A DNA stretch of 64,000 bases from the NCBI GenBank assembly GCA_023374045.1, contig CM041776.1, positions 279,185,999 through 279,249,998 on the forward strand, written 5' to 3'. Positions 31,517 through 44,900 of the stretch are shown here, in pieces (positions within the stretch are counted from its first letter, which is position 1; each line of letters starts with the position of its first letter). Under the pieces are notes generated by a model, which was not told the DNA's origin, did not search any database, and saw only the letters and a program-made list of their open reading frames with translations. The stretch comes from Limonium bicolor. Its lineage: Eukaryota; Streptophyta; Magnoliopsida; Caryophyllales; Plumbaginaceae. The translations under genes were made by a program, and so were the position numbers.

Positions 31517-34500
31517 AACTTCGTCCTCGAAGTTCACCTTTCCCTGCATCATTTGACTAGAATACGGGAATTACTTATAGCCACAAAACTTCCATTACCA
31601 ACCATCTTTCACATCCAACCTCGGACTTAATGGTCCGGGCAACATATCCACCTTATACATAAAATATCATATTCACATGGTAACCTCGGACTCAATGGTC
31701 CGGGTACCTTCATCACACTTGCACCCATACAATATCCCTCAGACTCTTAGGTCTGGGTGACATAACCACGTTTAGACTCATAGGTCTTGATAGCACACAC
31801 TTTAGGAGATCAAGTCAAATAACCCTTATCACCCATACCAAACAACATGTCATAGCATGTATATCAAACAGAAATACCTTTTCCATCTCTCCATGGGTTC
31901 GAATCCCACTTTGAGTACATATACATTGTGATCCCGCAGAACCCGGTCGCGATGGACACTTTCTGGTCCCCGTTCCTTTGGGAGATCAAAACATTCACTT
32001 AATTTTTAACATATGTACTTCTCATGTCACCGGTCCGAAGACAAAGGCTCATACGTCCTCAGCTCGTGAGCAAGTACTACAAAAATATTCTTTACGAGGT
32101 TAAGTATGAGAAGATCTTTTACTCAAAATATTAATCGATTGTTTGAAAACACCAATTGAAAATCCTTTTGAAAACACCACACAACTCCAAGTCCAATTTA
32201 TGCTCTTTGTATCTTTCTTAACATGGTTATTTGTAATTACTTATAGGGAGCTTCAAGGATCATCCAACCCTGATGTGATCAGCACCAGTGTTGAACTATC
32301 TTTCCACTCCAATTTGTGTTCGGCTTCCCTTGATCCCATGGTAATCAAGTTTCACCTCCCACCTCATTTTCAACCAACAATTAATTCAAGCATATCCCAT
32401 TTTCTATCTTTGAATCCTTCTAGTCATAATCAACATCTCCAAGGGATAGAACTCTGTCTATCAATCATCATCCCAATCCAACTTAATTCAAGTTACCTAG
32501 AGAATTTAAATCTCACTAGGTTCTATGTCGGTCTCGTAACCCTTCATAAATCACAACATTGTATATATATACATATATTTTTATCAAAATACAATACATG
32601 GTTTATATTTATGCACCATCGGGGTTGTAGATCCCCGGGAGTTTCTTTACTCCCTTCCACTTGTACTCTCACACACCACTGTTAACAAAATGACACACTT
32701 CCCACAATGGTATTCGCATCTTTTGTGCGCAATTACCACAATTTAACCACAAATAAATGCGTATGTTTATATAACACACGCGCCAACCATCATAACAATC
32801 ATTCTGTGCTATGCACACCTAGTTCGCGTACGCTTGTACGGTAAAACACACTAAGTGGTTTTTGCGCTCTACCCCCCTTAAAAGGGATTACGCCCACGTA
32901 ATCAATCACTAAACCTTGGCTTAAAATGTTCTGCCGTCGTGAAGTGTTTTAACTTCCACGCGGTCCATTACACAATGGATTCTGATTAGAGGATCTTAAC
33001 CATATTGGCGGTTTAGTCCCTAAACCAAGAATTCGCATTGGAGTTCTAATTCATAACCGGTTTCGGTCCTGGCCTGTGAGGCTTTTAGGTATTGATAACT
33101 AGTCATTTATTCATATTCACCATATATGTCCGGTACCTGACGCATGGGCTCACTGGCCTCTGTTGCGCAACCCTGATAATTATAGAGCTAGTTTGCTCCA
33201 TTCGTTACTGTTACTGTATTGTACATCTCCAATGTATTGCCCTTATCTCGGGAGCAATGGGTTCTCAACCGACGCACGGTATCTCTTACCCTGAGCGAAT
33301 TCGGTGAGTTTCACAATTTTCCATCCACTTCTCCAATAGCTTACTGCGTAAACTACTATATAATTCACAATGATTGACTTACTTCTACCGACTTACTGTC
33401 GGTTGAGATTAAGCTACTACCTAGTGTGTAGTGCTCTCTCAGTTAATTAGAACATTTAGGGTATATTCCATACCGCTATTTGGCAGTTAGTGCTACTGTA
33501 GTCACTTACTGTTAATCATGTCTCCACATTTGGTTTTGTACAAGTACTCTTTATTGGTGCGGCCTTGCATTTCCTATGCATCGGCCTTATAACATTATTT
33601 GTCCACAATCAACCTGTTTCCAATTCCTAGCTATCTCATTCGATCATTACTGCGCAAGAGCAATACCAAAACACTCAGTCATACAGAGTGCAGAGGCGTG
33701 AACCCTTGACAGCAACTCTCTTATGCGATTGCGATAGGAATTTTCACTGAAATCCGTATCATTTAACACTTGCCACCGGCTTACTGCTCGGTTCGTTTGC
33801 TATCGCTTAATGTTGTACCTCCACTGGGTTTAACTCATTTTATCATTTAACAATACTCACACAGCGGTCGCTTGTTGCGCACCGTATCCTTACTCATTAT
33901 ATAGCATCAACTTATACTGTATCCGCTACTGTATTAGCTTCTGCTATTAAGCTAGGTTTATCTGGCCACTTATTTGGCTGATTTTTGAATATATTATTAT
34001 CTTTCCCTTGAGCGTTGTTCGCTACACATTTAGCTTCACACACCTATGGTGATTGCCATCAATTTATCACACTTCCTGCGTACACAACTGGTACGAGCAC
34101 TTCCTTTCGTGTTATTTTATTTAAATCACCCTGGGGTAATAAGAACGTGGTCCATCCTCCACATATCTCTTGAACTTGATTCACATATCTACCGCTCCTG
34201 CGGTCTCACAATATCGAGAGGTATTCCCACTCTTAATGCAGTGGTTCGCTTACCACTCTATTCAGTTATACTACATAAACTTCTACAATTAACTCAGATT
34301 ACGTAACATATCTTGTTTGTGGCTTATAAGCCTTATTTGCCTTGAGCTGGGCTCATTGTAGGCTGTCAATACACATGTACTCCTCTGTATCATATTACAT
34401 GTTTAGAGGTTGTAGTGGGCTCCATGACAAGGTTGTTGCATTCCGTTTCCTTTCATGGGATGCCCCTTAGGTTTGTCAGTCCGTCTCCTGACCACTTATG

Positions 34501-36329
34501 TCTAAACTGGGTGTTAATTTCAACCCTTGTGTTTCTGTCATGTATTTCGTTCAACAATTGTTGATGCGCACACCCTTCGAGGATTTCTCCTGGGTGTCGT
34601 TACGTTATGCCTTACATATGTTTCACACTTTTTGGTACATTCAGTTACTATCTTCTTCTGTAAAGATCAACATTTCCAGACAGTGTAGGTACTGATTCTG
34701 GGAGTTTCATCCCGTTCTTTGCACATTAATGTGTCCACATTAGGCATCTGCCTTGCCCTGCTTTTCAGCTATCATGTTTATCCCTGGGGATCCTTAAGAC
34801 ATATAAGATGTCTTTATATTACAGTTAGTGCTTCGCACCTCCTGACTCTTAAACATTTCCTTGAAAGGAATTACTAATTCCTTTAGTCTCGTTAACTTAA
34901 CTGAGTTCCTTTACTTCAAGCATTCCTTTTTTCTAGCTCCTGTTTAATTTATACTGCTTACCGTAGACGGAGTCGACTACTTCCCGTGTTCTGGACTCTA
35001 CTCGTATACATATATGGGGTATCATACTGATACATTACTACTTACCCAACTAACCTATAAGTAGGTCTGTCGGGTCCACATGCTCCTATCGGAGTGCGGT
35101 CGTCCCACAACACAGTTGGTACACTTGTAGTGTCCGTCACACGCCTAGGTGAAGTATTCTGTGTCAACTCCCTTATATTGTCCGTGACAATATTCATTCC
35201 TTGCTTCCCGAACTTAATCGAGGGAAGTTTATCCACTGTTGTATCCTTGTCAGTTGCTCTTGGTTTCACTGGTTTGGTTTAAAGAGGGTTGGAAAGAAGT
35301 GTTGGTTTGAAAGAAAATCTGGTTTAAAAAGAAAAGAGTTTGTGAAAGATTAGGTTTGAAAGAAAAATTTCCATGGTTTCACAACATCTTCTTCTTAGCC
35401 AAGTCTAGCTTCTTGCTGACTGGTGTACTTCCAATTACAGAGGTTAGGCTAACAGGCCCTTCCACTGTTATGACGATCACATTTAACTATGTACTTTTCC
35501 AAGTTGTAGTGGTTATAAGTTTTCCGAATAGCCCTATTATAGCAGCACTTGCTATGGCAAGTGCGCCATGCTAACTGTCTATCGGTTTAACACATACCGG
35601 TTGTGGTATTGTTTTCCCATTGTCATCAGTGGCCTTGTTGGCCCTCACTGATGTTACTGCCTTGATAATAACTTCTCTAGGCAACTTCTCACTGTTTTCA
35701 CATGATAATCAGTAGCTAGGGTGTTTCCCTTTCTGGGAGACCCCGTTCTCATAGTATTGTATTCACTTTGTAGTCCGTTCCACGTATTTGGGCACTACGT
35801 TGTAGTTCCCTGACGGTTGGTACACCGTTGGTGTTCATTTATCAACTGTGGTTCCATAGACACTCGTCTCGGTTTTATCAATCCACTTCTTGCTTGTTGC
35901 ACGTAGGTGCGTTGCAAGCTGGTTATGCTCGACTGCTTGGCATGTCGACCCAGGTTGCCGGAAATTCTATCCTCTATACACAAAATCCTTCATTTGTCGC
36001 TATGGAATGCGGTTAACATTGTTTAGATGGAAACCGTCTCCGGGATTCCCAGTTTTCGGGATCTACCGTATGACAGATCCTCCGTACCCTAAAGGTATTT
36101 AATAACAGCCAGATCGGGTATTCCCGAGTATGAGAGTGGACTCCCATCTCTCTGGCGTTGTTTTCCCAAGTTATACAACAGGGATTGTGGAGGGTGGGAT
36201 GGATATTGTAGGTTTCCAGTAGTCACTGGTAGTTCCTAACTAGCGTATCTCTCACGCTATCACTCAACCCTTAACCCAAAGTACTTAAATCCTAACTCGG
36301 TATTCCCTAAGCTCGGTAATTCAGTCATC

Positions 36330-36347
36330 AGAGCGATACTTCGCTCT
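36330..36347 (-). other. Hairpin overlapping the primer site of element B
   Basis: In sense agagcga-agta-tcgctct, the same stem as in A and C with A-U at the seventh pair. Confidence 0.7.
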
Positions 36348-36354
36348 GATACCA
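36343..36354 (-). promoter_or_regulatory. Primer-binding site of element B (tRNA-iMet)
   Basis: In sense tggtatcagagc, 5 bases from the 5' LTR end. Confidence 0.93.
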
Positions 36355-36359
36355 CTTTT

Positions 36360-39300
36360 TGTAACACCCCATCCAACAACGACCACATAACAACAAACTG
36401 CAGCGGAAATTCAACTCATCACATTACTTATTCCAATGGTGTTACACGCCGTTAACCACCCACGTGGCTAACAAGGCTAATACAATACATACACAATTAT
36501 ATCGGTCTGATGGACTAGATTCCCGAGCAACTACACAATACATTCCTCATTCCAATTCAACATTTATTATATACATACATTCCCACTGTACCGAGTATTT
36601 ACAAACTGCTGCCGATACAATTTCGGTCTTACTACACCTACTGTATACATACACTTAAAAGTTTACCCATGTACAACGACTACCGTCCTACTCTCGAACG
36701 GCTTCCAGCACTTCTGTACCTGAAATAGGAAAAAGAAGAGAAAGGGGTGGCCCCAAGGGCTCAGCACCTTTGCTGGTATGGTAATCCCGCAGCCCCATGC
36801 TACCGGGCCACGCACGACTAATTGTCGTCTTAGCATGCAGTTTATTTTTTAAATCATGCATACAAACCATAAACATACCACACATAATAATATTTCGCCT
36901 CAATGGGCTCAACCTATAACCAAAACATCCACACTTAACCACCATCCAATGATTCCTTAAACCCTAGAGTGGCTCTCTCTAAACGGAGCTACTTCCTTAG
37001 AACGACGTGTACCCATCAATCGGGTTATCCTTAAACGCCTCTTGTCACAACTGGGGTTCATTTCCATGATCCACACATTCCATATCATACATCATAACTC
37101 TTTTCTCACATACACAAAACATAGCAAACCTTTCTTGCTTCCATGTACACATGACCACATTGCATTCATTTAAAACATCCAATATAATATATTTATACCA
37201 AAGCATAGCAAGGGAATTTGCATAGCACCATAACATTACATAACACCATATACATCGGTTCTCACAAGGAACCTTCCACCATAGTTAGTATACCATGTGA
37301 GCCTAGGGATTTTTACCAATCCCATGTTAAGCTCGTTACCATCCTCGTTACCGTCCGGTTATATAGAACGGTTAACTTATACCCAAGGTGTGTCGGATAT
37401 AGTAATCCCAAGCACACCATAATAACATAACCATTAGTATGCCCCCGTGGCCCGACGTGAGTCAGTAATATAGCTTTGGTTAAGCTAAAGGGGAAAGTTG
37501 GAAACCCAATGGGAAGACAACCTTAACATACAGAGGGTCGAACCTATAATGGCACGAACCCCCATCCTCACACGCGTGGCCGGAACAGACCGGACTCCTC
37601 ACCCCCCATTAGTATACATACATCAAATATTAAGTGGTTAGAGATCCATTATGGAGCCTACCACATCCACAACCATACGGTATCATGACCGAGTTAGCAC
37701 ACAAGGGAGGTTCACACACTTGCATACAACAACAATATCCAACTAACTCACACACGGCCGTGGTTAGCACGTTCCCAAAGTTTGGGCCGTCAACTCCGAA
37801 TACCGATCACTCATGTGTTCCTAGATTTGGTTAGCTAAGGTTAACACATATTTGAGGTTAAATGGTATCGGAGGCCAAATTCGCCCATAAATGAATTACT
37901 ATAAACTCATTACATGTTTTAATCTTACAAGGTGGCAAACATTCAATAAAACATATTGGCATACAAGCCGGTGTAATCCGTTAGGACACAGGTTGCAAGA
38001 AAACCATACCTGTCACCGGAGTCCACTTTACCACGTCCACTTATGTTCCTCGAGCAATTCTCGAACAACTGTTGACATCACATGTTCTTTTTTAACATTG
38101 GGGTAACATGTTTGTTTTAAGTCTAATGCTTATAACTTTCCCCGTCCACTTGGTTAAATAACTTAACATTTTTAACTTGTTTTACTCTCACATCTTAATA
38201 CAACCTTTAGCCCACTTTATTGTCATTAAAACTCACCTAACATGTCCTTAACATCCTTATAACATCATTACCTACCAATCCCATCATCTCATATCATTTC
38301 ATAACCTTAAACCATGTTTTTGGTCCGACCGACCCACCGTCCGACCCACATCTGGGTCGGTCCATTACAGACCCCTTTTACTTCCTTACAAACATGCCCG
38401 TCCGACCCACGTCCGACCCACCATTCTGGGTCGGTCCATGTGCGAACATTTTCCCTCCTTTGAAACTTGACCGACCGACCCATGTCCGACCCAACCTTCT
38501 GGGTCGGTCCATTACCGAACACTTCCCTAACATTTTACAGAGGCTCGACCGACCCACAACCTGGGTCGGCCCCTGGGTCGGTCGCCTCCTAAACTTACCC
38601 AAACTTTGTCAAATCTTCACCAAACTTCTCCTAAGGCCTCTTAATGTGTTCTAACATCATTTGGCACTTCAAACACACCCTTAAGATATTCTTTAAACAC
38701 TCACAAAACTATTTTCCTAATTCCTTAAACCTTTACTTATATCTCTACAAAATTCCTAACACTTACAATGTTTTCTCCTTATGATTTCTAGGTGGCATTT
38801 CACCTATAATGACCACAATACCAAGGTGTTTCCTCTACACCTTATCATCATCTCTCAACTTCTTTTCTTACTAACTAAATCTCCTTTTTCACATCATACC
38901 TAAACATCACTTATTCCTTGAACACCAACCTTACCTAAACCTTAAACAACTTCTCCAAGACTTTAATACATTCACAAAACACCCATTGAATTCCTAGAAC
39001 TTCCAAGACAACACCTAAATCCTTGCATCACTCTAAATCACCTTAATACATGTTTCCCTCTCAAGTGAACATTCATTCACCTTTAATCCTTCCTAGTTCA
39101 CCAAAACTCACTTACAACTCTTAGAACTTCTTACACATTTCCCAAATTTGGCCATAGCTTCTCTAGCATATACCCACATCCAAACACTTAGGTTTTCACC
39201 TTAATTCATCCAAGAACACCTAAAATCCATCAAACACATTTTATAACAAACTTCACACATTAAGCACTACATCACAATATAGTGCATAACTTAAATTGCT

Positions 39301-41028
39301 TGGCACTTAGGCCCTTAAATGCATGGCTCTTAGGCCCTTAAATTGCATAAACCTTAAACACTGAATTTCCCACATAATAATGCCTTTGACCTGCAAATAC
39401 ACCCAACAATTCATATGCCCTTAATAAACTCCTTGAGAGCATTTTTACTAGCTCATTCACCATTGGCTCCTTAGGTATTTTAACAAGCATTATAAGCTTA
39501 TTCCTCCTAAGGCATTAAACCAAACTAAGATAGCTTGTTTACCTCTTTTCCTCACAAATTTCTTTCTTGTTTCCTTGTAGAACCGGTAGGGCATTTGGTT
39601 CCGCCAACAACAACAAGACCCAACATTAAAAGAGTATATAAGCTTTAAGCTGATCTCTGTAAACCCTGTTACATATAATTTAAGGTATTAACATGAGTGT
39701 TTAACCTTGGAATGGAAAGAGAAGCTTGAATGAGTATCAGAGAGGACCCCCCTAGTCCATGGAAGCTTGGAATGAAGCTAGAACAAGGCAATATAATGAC
39801 TCCATTAAGAGTGATTTTCGGACATGACAAAACATGAAGGAAATGTCATTTTTCTTTGAGTTTCCTTACCTTGAAGCAAAGGAGAACAAGAATATGTGAA
39901 AAGGTGAGCTCTAGCTCCTCCCATGGTGATTCCTCTTGGCACCGAAATGGAGCTCTTGGGATTTTGAAAGGATAGAATTGAAGAGCTTGATGAGAGGAAG
40001 AGAATGGTGGTGTTTGTTTTTGATTTGGTTAAGTGAGCTAGGTTTTACAAGTGGTCAAAGATGGAAAACAATGGTGATGTTGGTGTTGCTGTAGCAGCTC
40101 GTAAAAGAGAGCAAGAAGGGAGGTTGGAGAAGCCTTGCAACCGTGGGAAATGAAGAAGGAAGGGAGAAGGAGAATGGGATCGTGTGAAATGAGAAGGCAA
40201 ATGAGAGAATGAGGTTTGCTTTTGCTTTTAGAAGATATTTGTACTAAAGTGAAAAGTAACTCTTGCTTATCATTTAGTTAACTCATTTATTTGTGTAGGT
40301 GTGGTGAGTCACTAAGGAAAACCGGCCCCAAATAGTTAAAAGGGTGTTTTGGTCTTTGTTGACCAACTTAATCACTTATAACATTATATGTTACAAACTA
40401 GTTATAAAAATCACTATTCACCAAGAACAAGGCACATAGAAGTGAAATTTTGATTTCCCACTAATATGGCCACCCAAATGTGATACTATATAGTACACAT
40501 GTTAATTAAAGAGTAATGATGGACATTTAGCCATTCACAACTCATTTACAAGACAATTTTTCAAAAACGTGCTTTAAGACTTCTTAAAGTACATTTTGTG
40601 TTTTAACTTGTTTTCAAGCTTGGTTTTCTTTGGTAATTGATTTAATATGTTCATTAACATATAAATGAGGCATAGGTATGACCATTAGGTCTTATACACA
40701 TTTATCCCAAGCTCAGAGCACATTTTTGCTCTTATTGACCTTAAGGTATTTATTTGTGTTTGTTTGGTTTCATTGTCTACCAAAGTTTCCTAAGGACTTA
40801 ATTAGCCTTATAAAGTCATAATTAAACATTATCAAGTCTTGGTAGACTCTTTGGGTCCTAACCAAGTTCACTCCAACCTTAGAGCATGTTTTTGCTCAAA
40901 CTGTGTCTTAGTGCTTTATTGCACTTTACTATGGTTTAAATGGTTCATTCATGTTCCTGAGGCACTTTTTAGCCTTTAAATACCATAGTTAAACGTTTAC
41001 ACAACATACCAAGGTTTGGGGTATTTCA
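36360..41028 (-). repeat. 5' LTR of element B (4,669 bp)
   Basis: Pairs with 26,813-31,498. Its inverted-repeat cluster is at 38,324-38,585. Confidence 0.9.
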
Positions 41029-41967
41029 GGTAATTACTTTTGACAGGGAAAGGTACACGTACAAGGTCACTGTGCACGTACCAGGTTACCATTTCCAGTA
41101 CAAAGTGAATTCAAAGTTACCATAGGTAACTACTTTTGTCAGGGAAAGGTACACGTACCAAGTCATTGTGCACGTACCAGGTTACCGTTTTGAGTAAAAG
41201 TGAATTCAAAGTTACCATAGGTAATTACTTTTGTCAGGGAAAGGTACACGTACCAGGTCACTGTGCACGTACCAGGTTACCGTTTCCAGTACAAAGTGAA
41301 TTCAAAGTTACCATAGGTAATTACTTTTGTCAGGGAAAGGTACATGTACCAGGTCACTGTGCACGTACCAGGTTACCGTTTCCAGTACAAAGTGAATTCA
41401 GAGTTACCATAGGTAATTACTTTTGTCAGGGAAAGGTACACGTACCAAGTCACTGTGCACGTACCAGGTTACCGTTTCCAGTACAAAGTGAATTCAAAGT
41501 TACCATAGGTAATTACCTTTGTCAGGGAAAGGTACACGTACCAGGTCACTGTGCACGTACCAGGTCACTGTGCACGTACCAGGTTACCGTTTCTAGTACA
41601 AAGTGAATTCAAAGTTACCATAGGTAATTACTTTTGTCAGGGAAAGGTACACGTACCAGGTCACTGTGCACGTACCAGGTTACCGTTTCCAGTACAAAGT
41701 GAATTCAAAGTTCCCATAGGTAATTACTTTTGTCAGGGAAAGGTACACGTACCAGGTCACTGTGCACGTACCAGGTTACCGTTTCCAGTACAAAGTGAAT
41801 TCAAAGTTACCATAGGTAATTACTATTGTCAGGGAAAGGTACACGTACCAGGTCACTGTGCACGTACCAGGTTACCGTTTCCAGTACAAAGTGAATTCAA
41901 AGTTACCATAGGTAATTACCTTTGTCAGGGAAAGGTACACGTACCAGGTCACTGTGCACGTACCAGG
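41029..41967. repeat. 96-bp tandem array, segment 2 (about 10 copies)
   Basis: Continues segment 1 after the ggtaa duplication. Most units are exactly 96 bp, divisible by three, so one forward frame stays open for long stretches (41,136-41,606 and 41,551-42,054) as a 32-residue repeat of the type 'KVTIGNYFCQGKVHVPGHCA'. One unit (about 41,545-41,580) has a 21-bp internal duplication. No start context or protein family supports translation. Confidence 0.92.
41963..41967. repeat. Left target-site duplication of element C
   Basis: ccagg, repeated at 59,151-59,155, inside the 96-bp array. Confidence 0.92.
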
Positions 41968-44900
41968 TGTAACACCCCTATTCCTAAACCTGTAATAAAC
42001 GTCGCAAGTCGTAGCAAAATAAATAACGTCGCAGCGGAAAATAAAACTATCTAACCTTGGTGTTACACGCCGTTACTCACCCTTGTGAGTAACAAGGCAT
42101 CCTTACTTCTTCCAACTATTATACTCCTCTCGCTGTGATGAATCGATACTGATCACTCTAATTATTTCAGACCAAATCCAAAACTAAACGAGCAACTAAT
42201 TAAATACAACATACCCAAAATACAGTACATATTAAATCTAGAAAATGTTATTAAAACAAAGCAGCTACCCTGTTCCCCGCACTCCGGCTTGTGTCTTCTT
42301 CAGTAACCTGAAATGTTTTGCCCATCGAAGGGCTCAGCAATCGAAATGCTGGTATGCTAAATGTAATCCTAAGTCATCTAGATTCCTTAAGTCGTTTAGT
42401 CATCTTGATATTAGGTCCATTACATAAAATACCGGTTTACAATAGCAACAGTAATAACTGTAAACATTAAACAATCACATAACAGTCCACCTGCAACATC
42501 AGTGCATAATAAACAACAACCAGATAATCAACACCAATAATTCCAAACCATAACCACAAGTCACAAGTATTAATTAGCTGAACTTGTTAGTAGGTCACAT
42601 GACCCTTAACCCTTTTAAACTAATCACTTAACTTTAACAATTAATTCCACCTCAGGCGTCATGTCAAGACAACCTTTTAATAACTCAGTAATGGACAGTG
42701 TGTCCCCTGGGTTCCAAAGGAACCGTTACCAGCTGACCTTATGGCCCTGGTTAAAATTTGACCGATCCGGTCGAACCTGTGCACCAACAGCAGTGCCCTC
42801 CGCCATCCCAGAATGTGGCTGATGGATTTCCTTGAGTGACTCCCCATTGAAGTCTCTTGTAGTGATCACGATGCGCAACCAGAAAGTCGAAACAGTCTGG
42901 ATTCCTCTCTTTATAAGTTAGCCCTTTTTGACAGTGACATAATAATCAATCTCTGATTTAAGACTATAACAGTTGACCATCAGTTAGGTTCAATAATACC
43001 CAAAGGTCAGCTAGTCTTGTTCCAGTTTAGATGTATAAACCCCCAGTCATAAGACGTTCACGTATAAATAAAACGCAGTGGTGTCGAGCAAAAGTATACA
43101 ATATCATATACATAAAATCACAGATATCGCTCTTAACAATTAAACACACAACGTCTGGACCTCAAGAAAATCCTTAGGACATTCAGACCACACAATTAAC
43201 ATACCGTTCACCGGGATAACAGCTAGCTTGACAATTCTTGCTCTAGTAATTCTTTCCCGTACACTGTTGTTAATACATGCAATAACGTGTATTATTAATA
43301 TGACTGTTCACTAAATATTACAGTAGTCATTGTGGAGTTTATATTCGTTGTATACTAACTCTGTATGTACTTTATTTCCCCCCGTTAATTAACAGTGGTT
43401 CTAGATAGTCTAACAGTTCATTATTTTATGTGGAGATCACATGTGATAATGAATTTCCATTATATGGTATGTCCTTAACTCATTAATTATATATTCATAA
43501 TTGTTTCCATTTACTCTTTATATTATAACATTTGATTACTTTTATTATGACCACAATTATTTTACAAACTTTATATTATATCCCATATTATACCATAATA
43601 CATTATATTTCTTAATCTTAATTCCTTTCTTCATTAAATTACAAAACCAACCACAATAATTCGGTATTTATATTTTGTACCAAACAACTTTTATAAATTA
43701 CCAAGTAATCATATAACTTTTATAATTTATTAATTAGCCACTCAATCATTTCGGTAATTACCAAATAAATATTCTAATCTTTATAAATTACAATTCAACC
43801 ACATTTACTTTCGGTATTTATATAATAAATTCCTTATATTTACATTTTGACCCTTAACACTTTACATATGTTACATATTAACTTATAAACTATAGTTTTA
43901 ACATTTAATCCTTCTTAATTACCAAAAAGACCCTTATATTTTGCAAAAATACATTTCCGCCCCTATTCAATTCATTTTTTTACATATATACTTTTATAAA
44001 TTACATATTCATCCCAAAACTTTTATAAACTTAATATTTTATGTCATAAATAATTTTGAGCCAAAGTTTTTGGTCAACATTTTGACCAAGACTTAATTCC
44101 ATAGTTAATACTTTAATATACCCATAAAATCATATATATTCTCGGTTGAACTCTAAACTTCCCAATAATTACAAAATAGCCCCAAAACTTTATAAAATGT
44201 TATTTGAACACTTAAACACTTATTTAAATTCACCAAAATTCTTAATATTAATTCCTACCTTATATATCATAATTATGCCAAATAACCCCTTATGTTCTTG
44301 ACAATTATTATTTATACACTAAACTTTTCAAAATTTATATTTTAGCCACATAACTTATTAAAATAGCCATTTAAATACTTGTAGCTATTTTTAATATTCC
44401 CAAAATTTAAAATATAAGTTAATATACTTATATATATTTCAAAATTCACCAAATCTCACATATTGCTCTCGGCTTCAATTTTGTTTTACCATATTGTTTT
44501 AAAACTTGATTTAAACTTTATAATATGTATATATAAATGTATATAAGCCATATAACACTTCTAAAAATTATGTTAATGACTTATAATGATTATAAACTTA
44601 AAATAGAACATTAAATCCCTAGACCATTCGGTTTAGTTATTTGTGTGACATAATTAATTTTTGTGACACAAATATATACCTTAAGGTAATAATCTTACCT
44701 TATATGTTATAAATTATTTTCTTGACAATATAACCCATAGTTTTCGGTCTTAATTTATTTAGAGGTTATACAAAATTTTTATACCAAAGTTTGAAGCTTA
44801 AATCAAACTTAAACTTAATAAACCTTACTTATATAAACTTACCCCTTAAATCAAGACAATTCTTGTACTTGATTTTTCCTTGAATTCCAAGCTCTCCAAA

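Larger units (their letters stand above)
31499..36359 (-). other. Internal region of element B, non-coding
   Basis: 4.86 kb without a recognisable retrotransposon domain in any frame; the longest frames (for example 32,143-32,685 forward) have no family motif. On the reverse strand it keeps the polypurine tract beside the LTR and a second copy of the motif (about 32,872-32,900, reading ...acgtgggcgtaatcccttttaagg in sense). It also keeps the conserved block at 33,630-33,735. These match the sequence just downstream of the pol stop in element C. Confidence 0.75.
26813..41028 (-). mobile_element. Element B: non-coding LARD-type LTR retrotransposon
   Basis: 14,216 bp, reverse orientation. The LTRs are 26,813-31,498 (3') and 36,360-41,028 (5'). 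The primer site for tRNA-iMet is at 36,343-36,354 and the polypurine tract is at about 31,499-31,516. The 4.9-kb internal region has no gag or pol. LTR ends (read in sense: tgaaatacccc...ggggtgttaca) match A and C. The LTR pair shows many single-base indels in homopolymers besides substitutions; some could be read errors. Confidence 0.92.

Noticed and set aside
32143..32685. A 180-codon frame in the internal part of element B.
   Set aside because: Wrong strand for the element, low-complexity composition, and no Gag/Pol or other motif.
41136..42054. Two long open frames in the 96-bp array as protein-coding genes.
   Set aside because: The frame is open only because near-identical units have a length divisible by three; no start context, splice sites or family signature.
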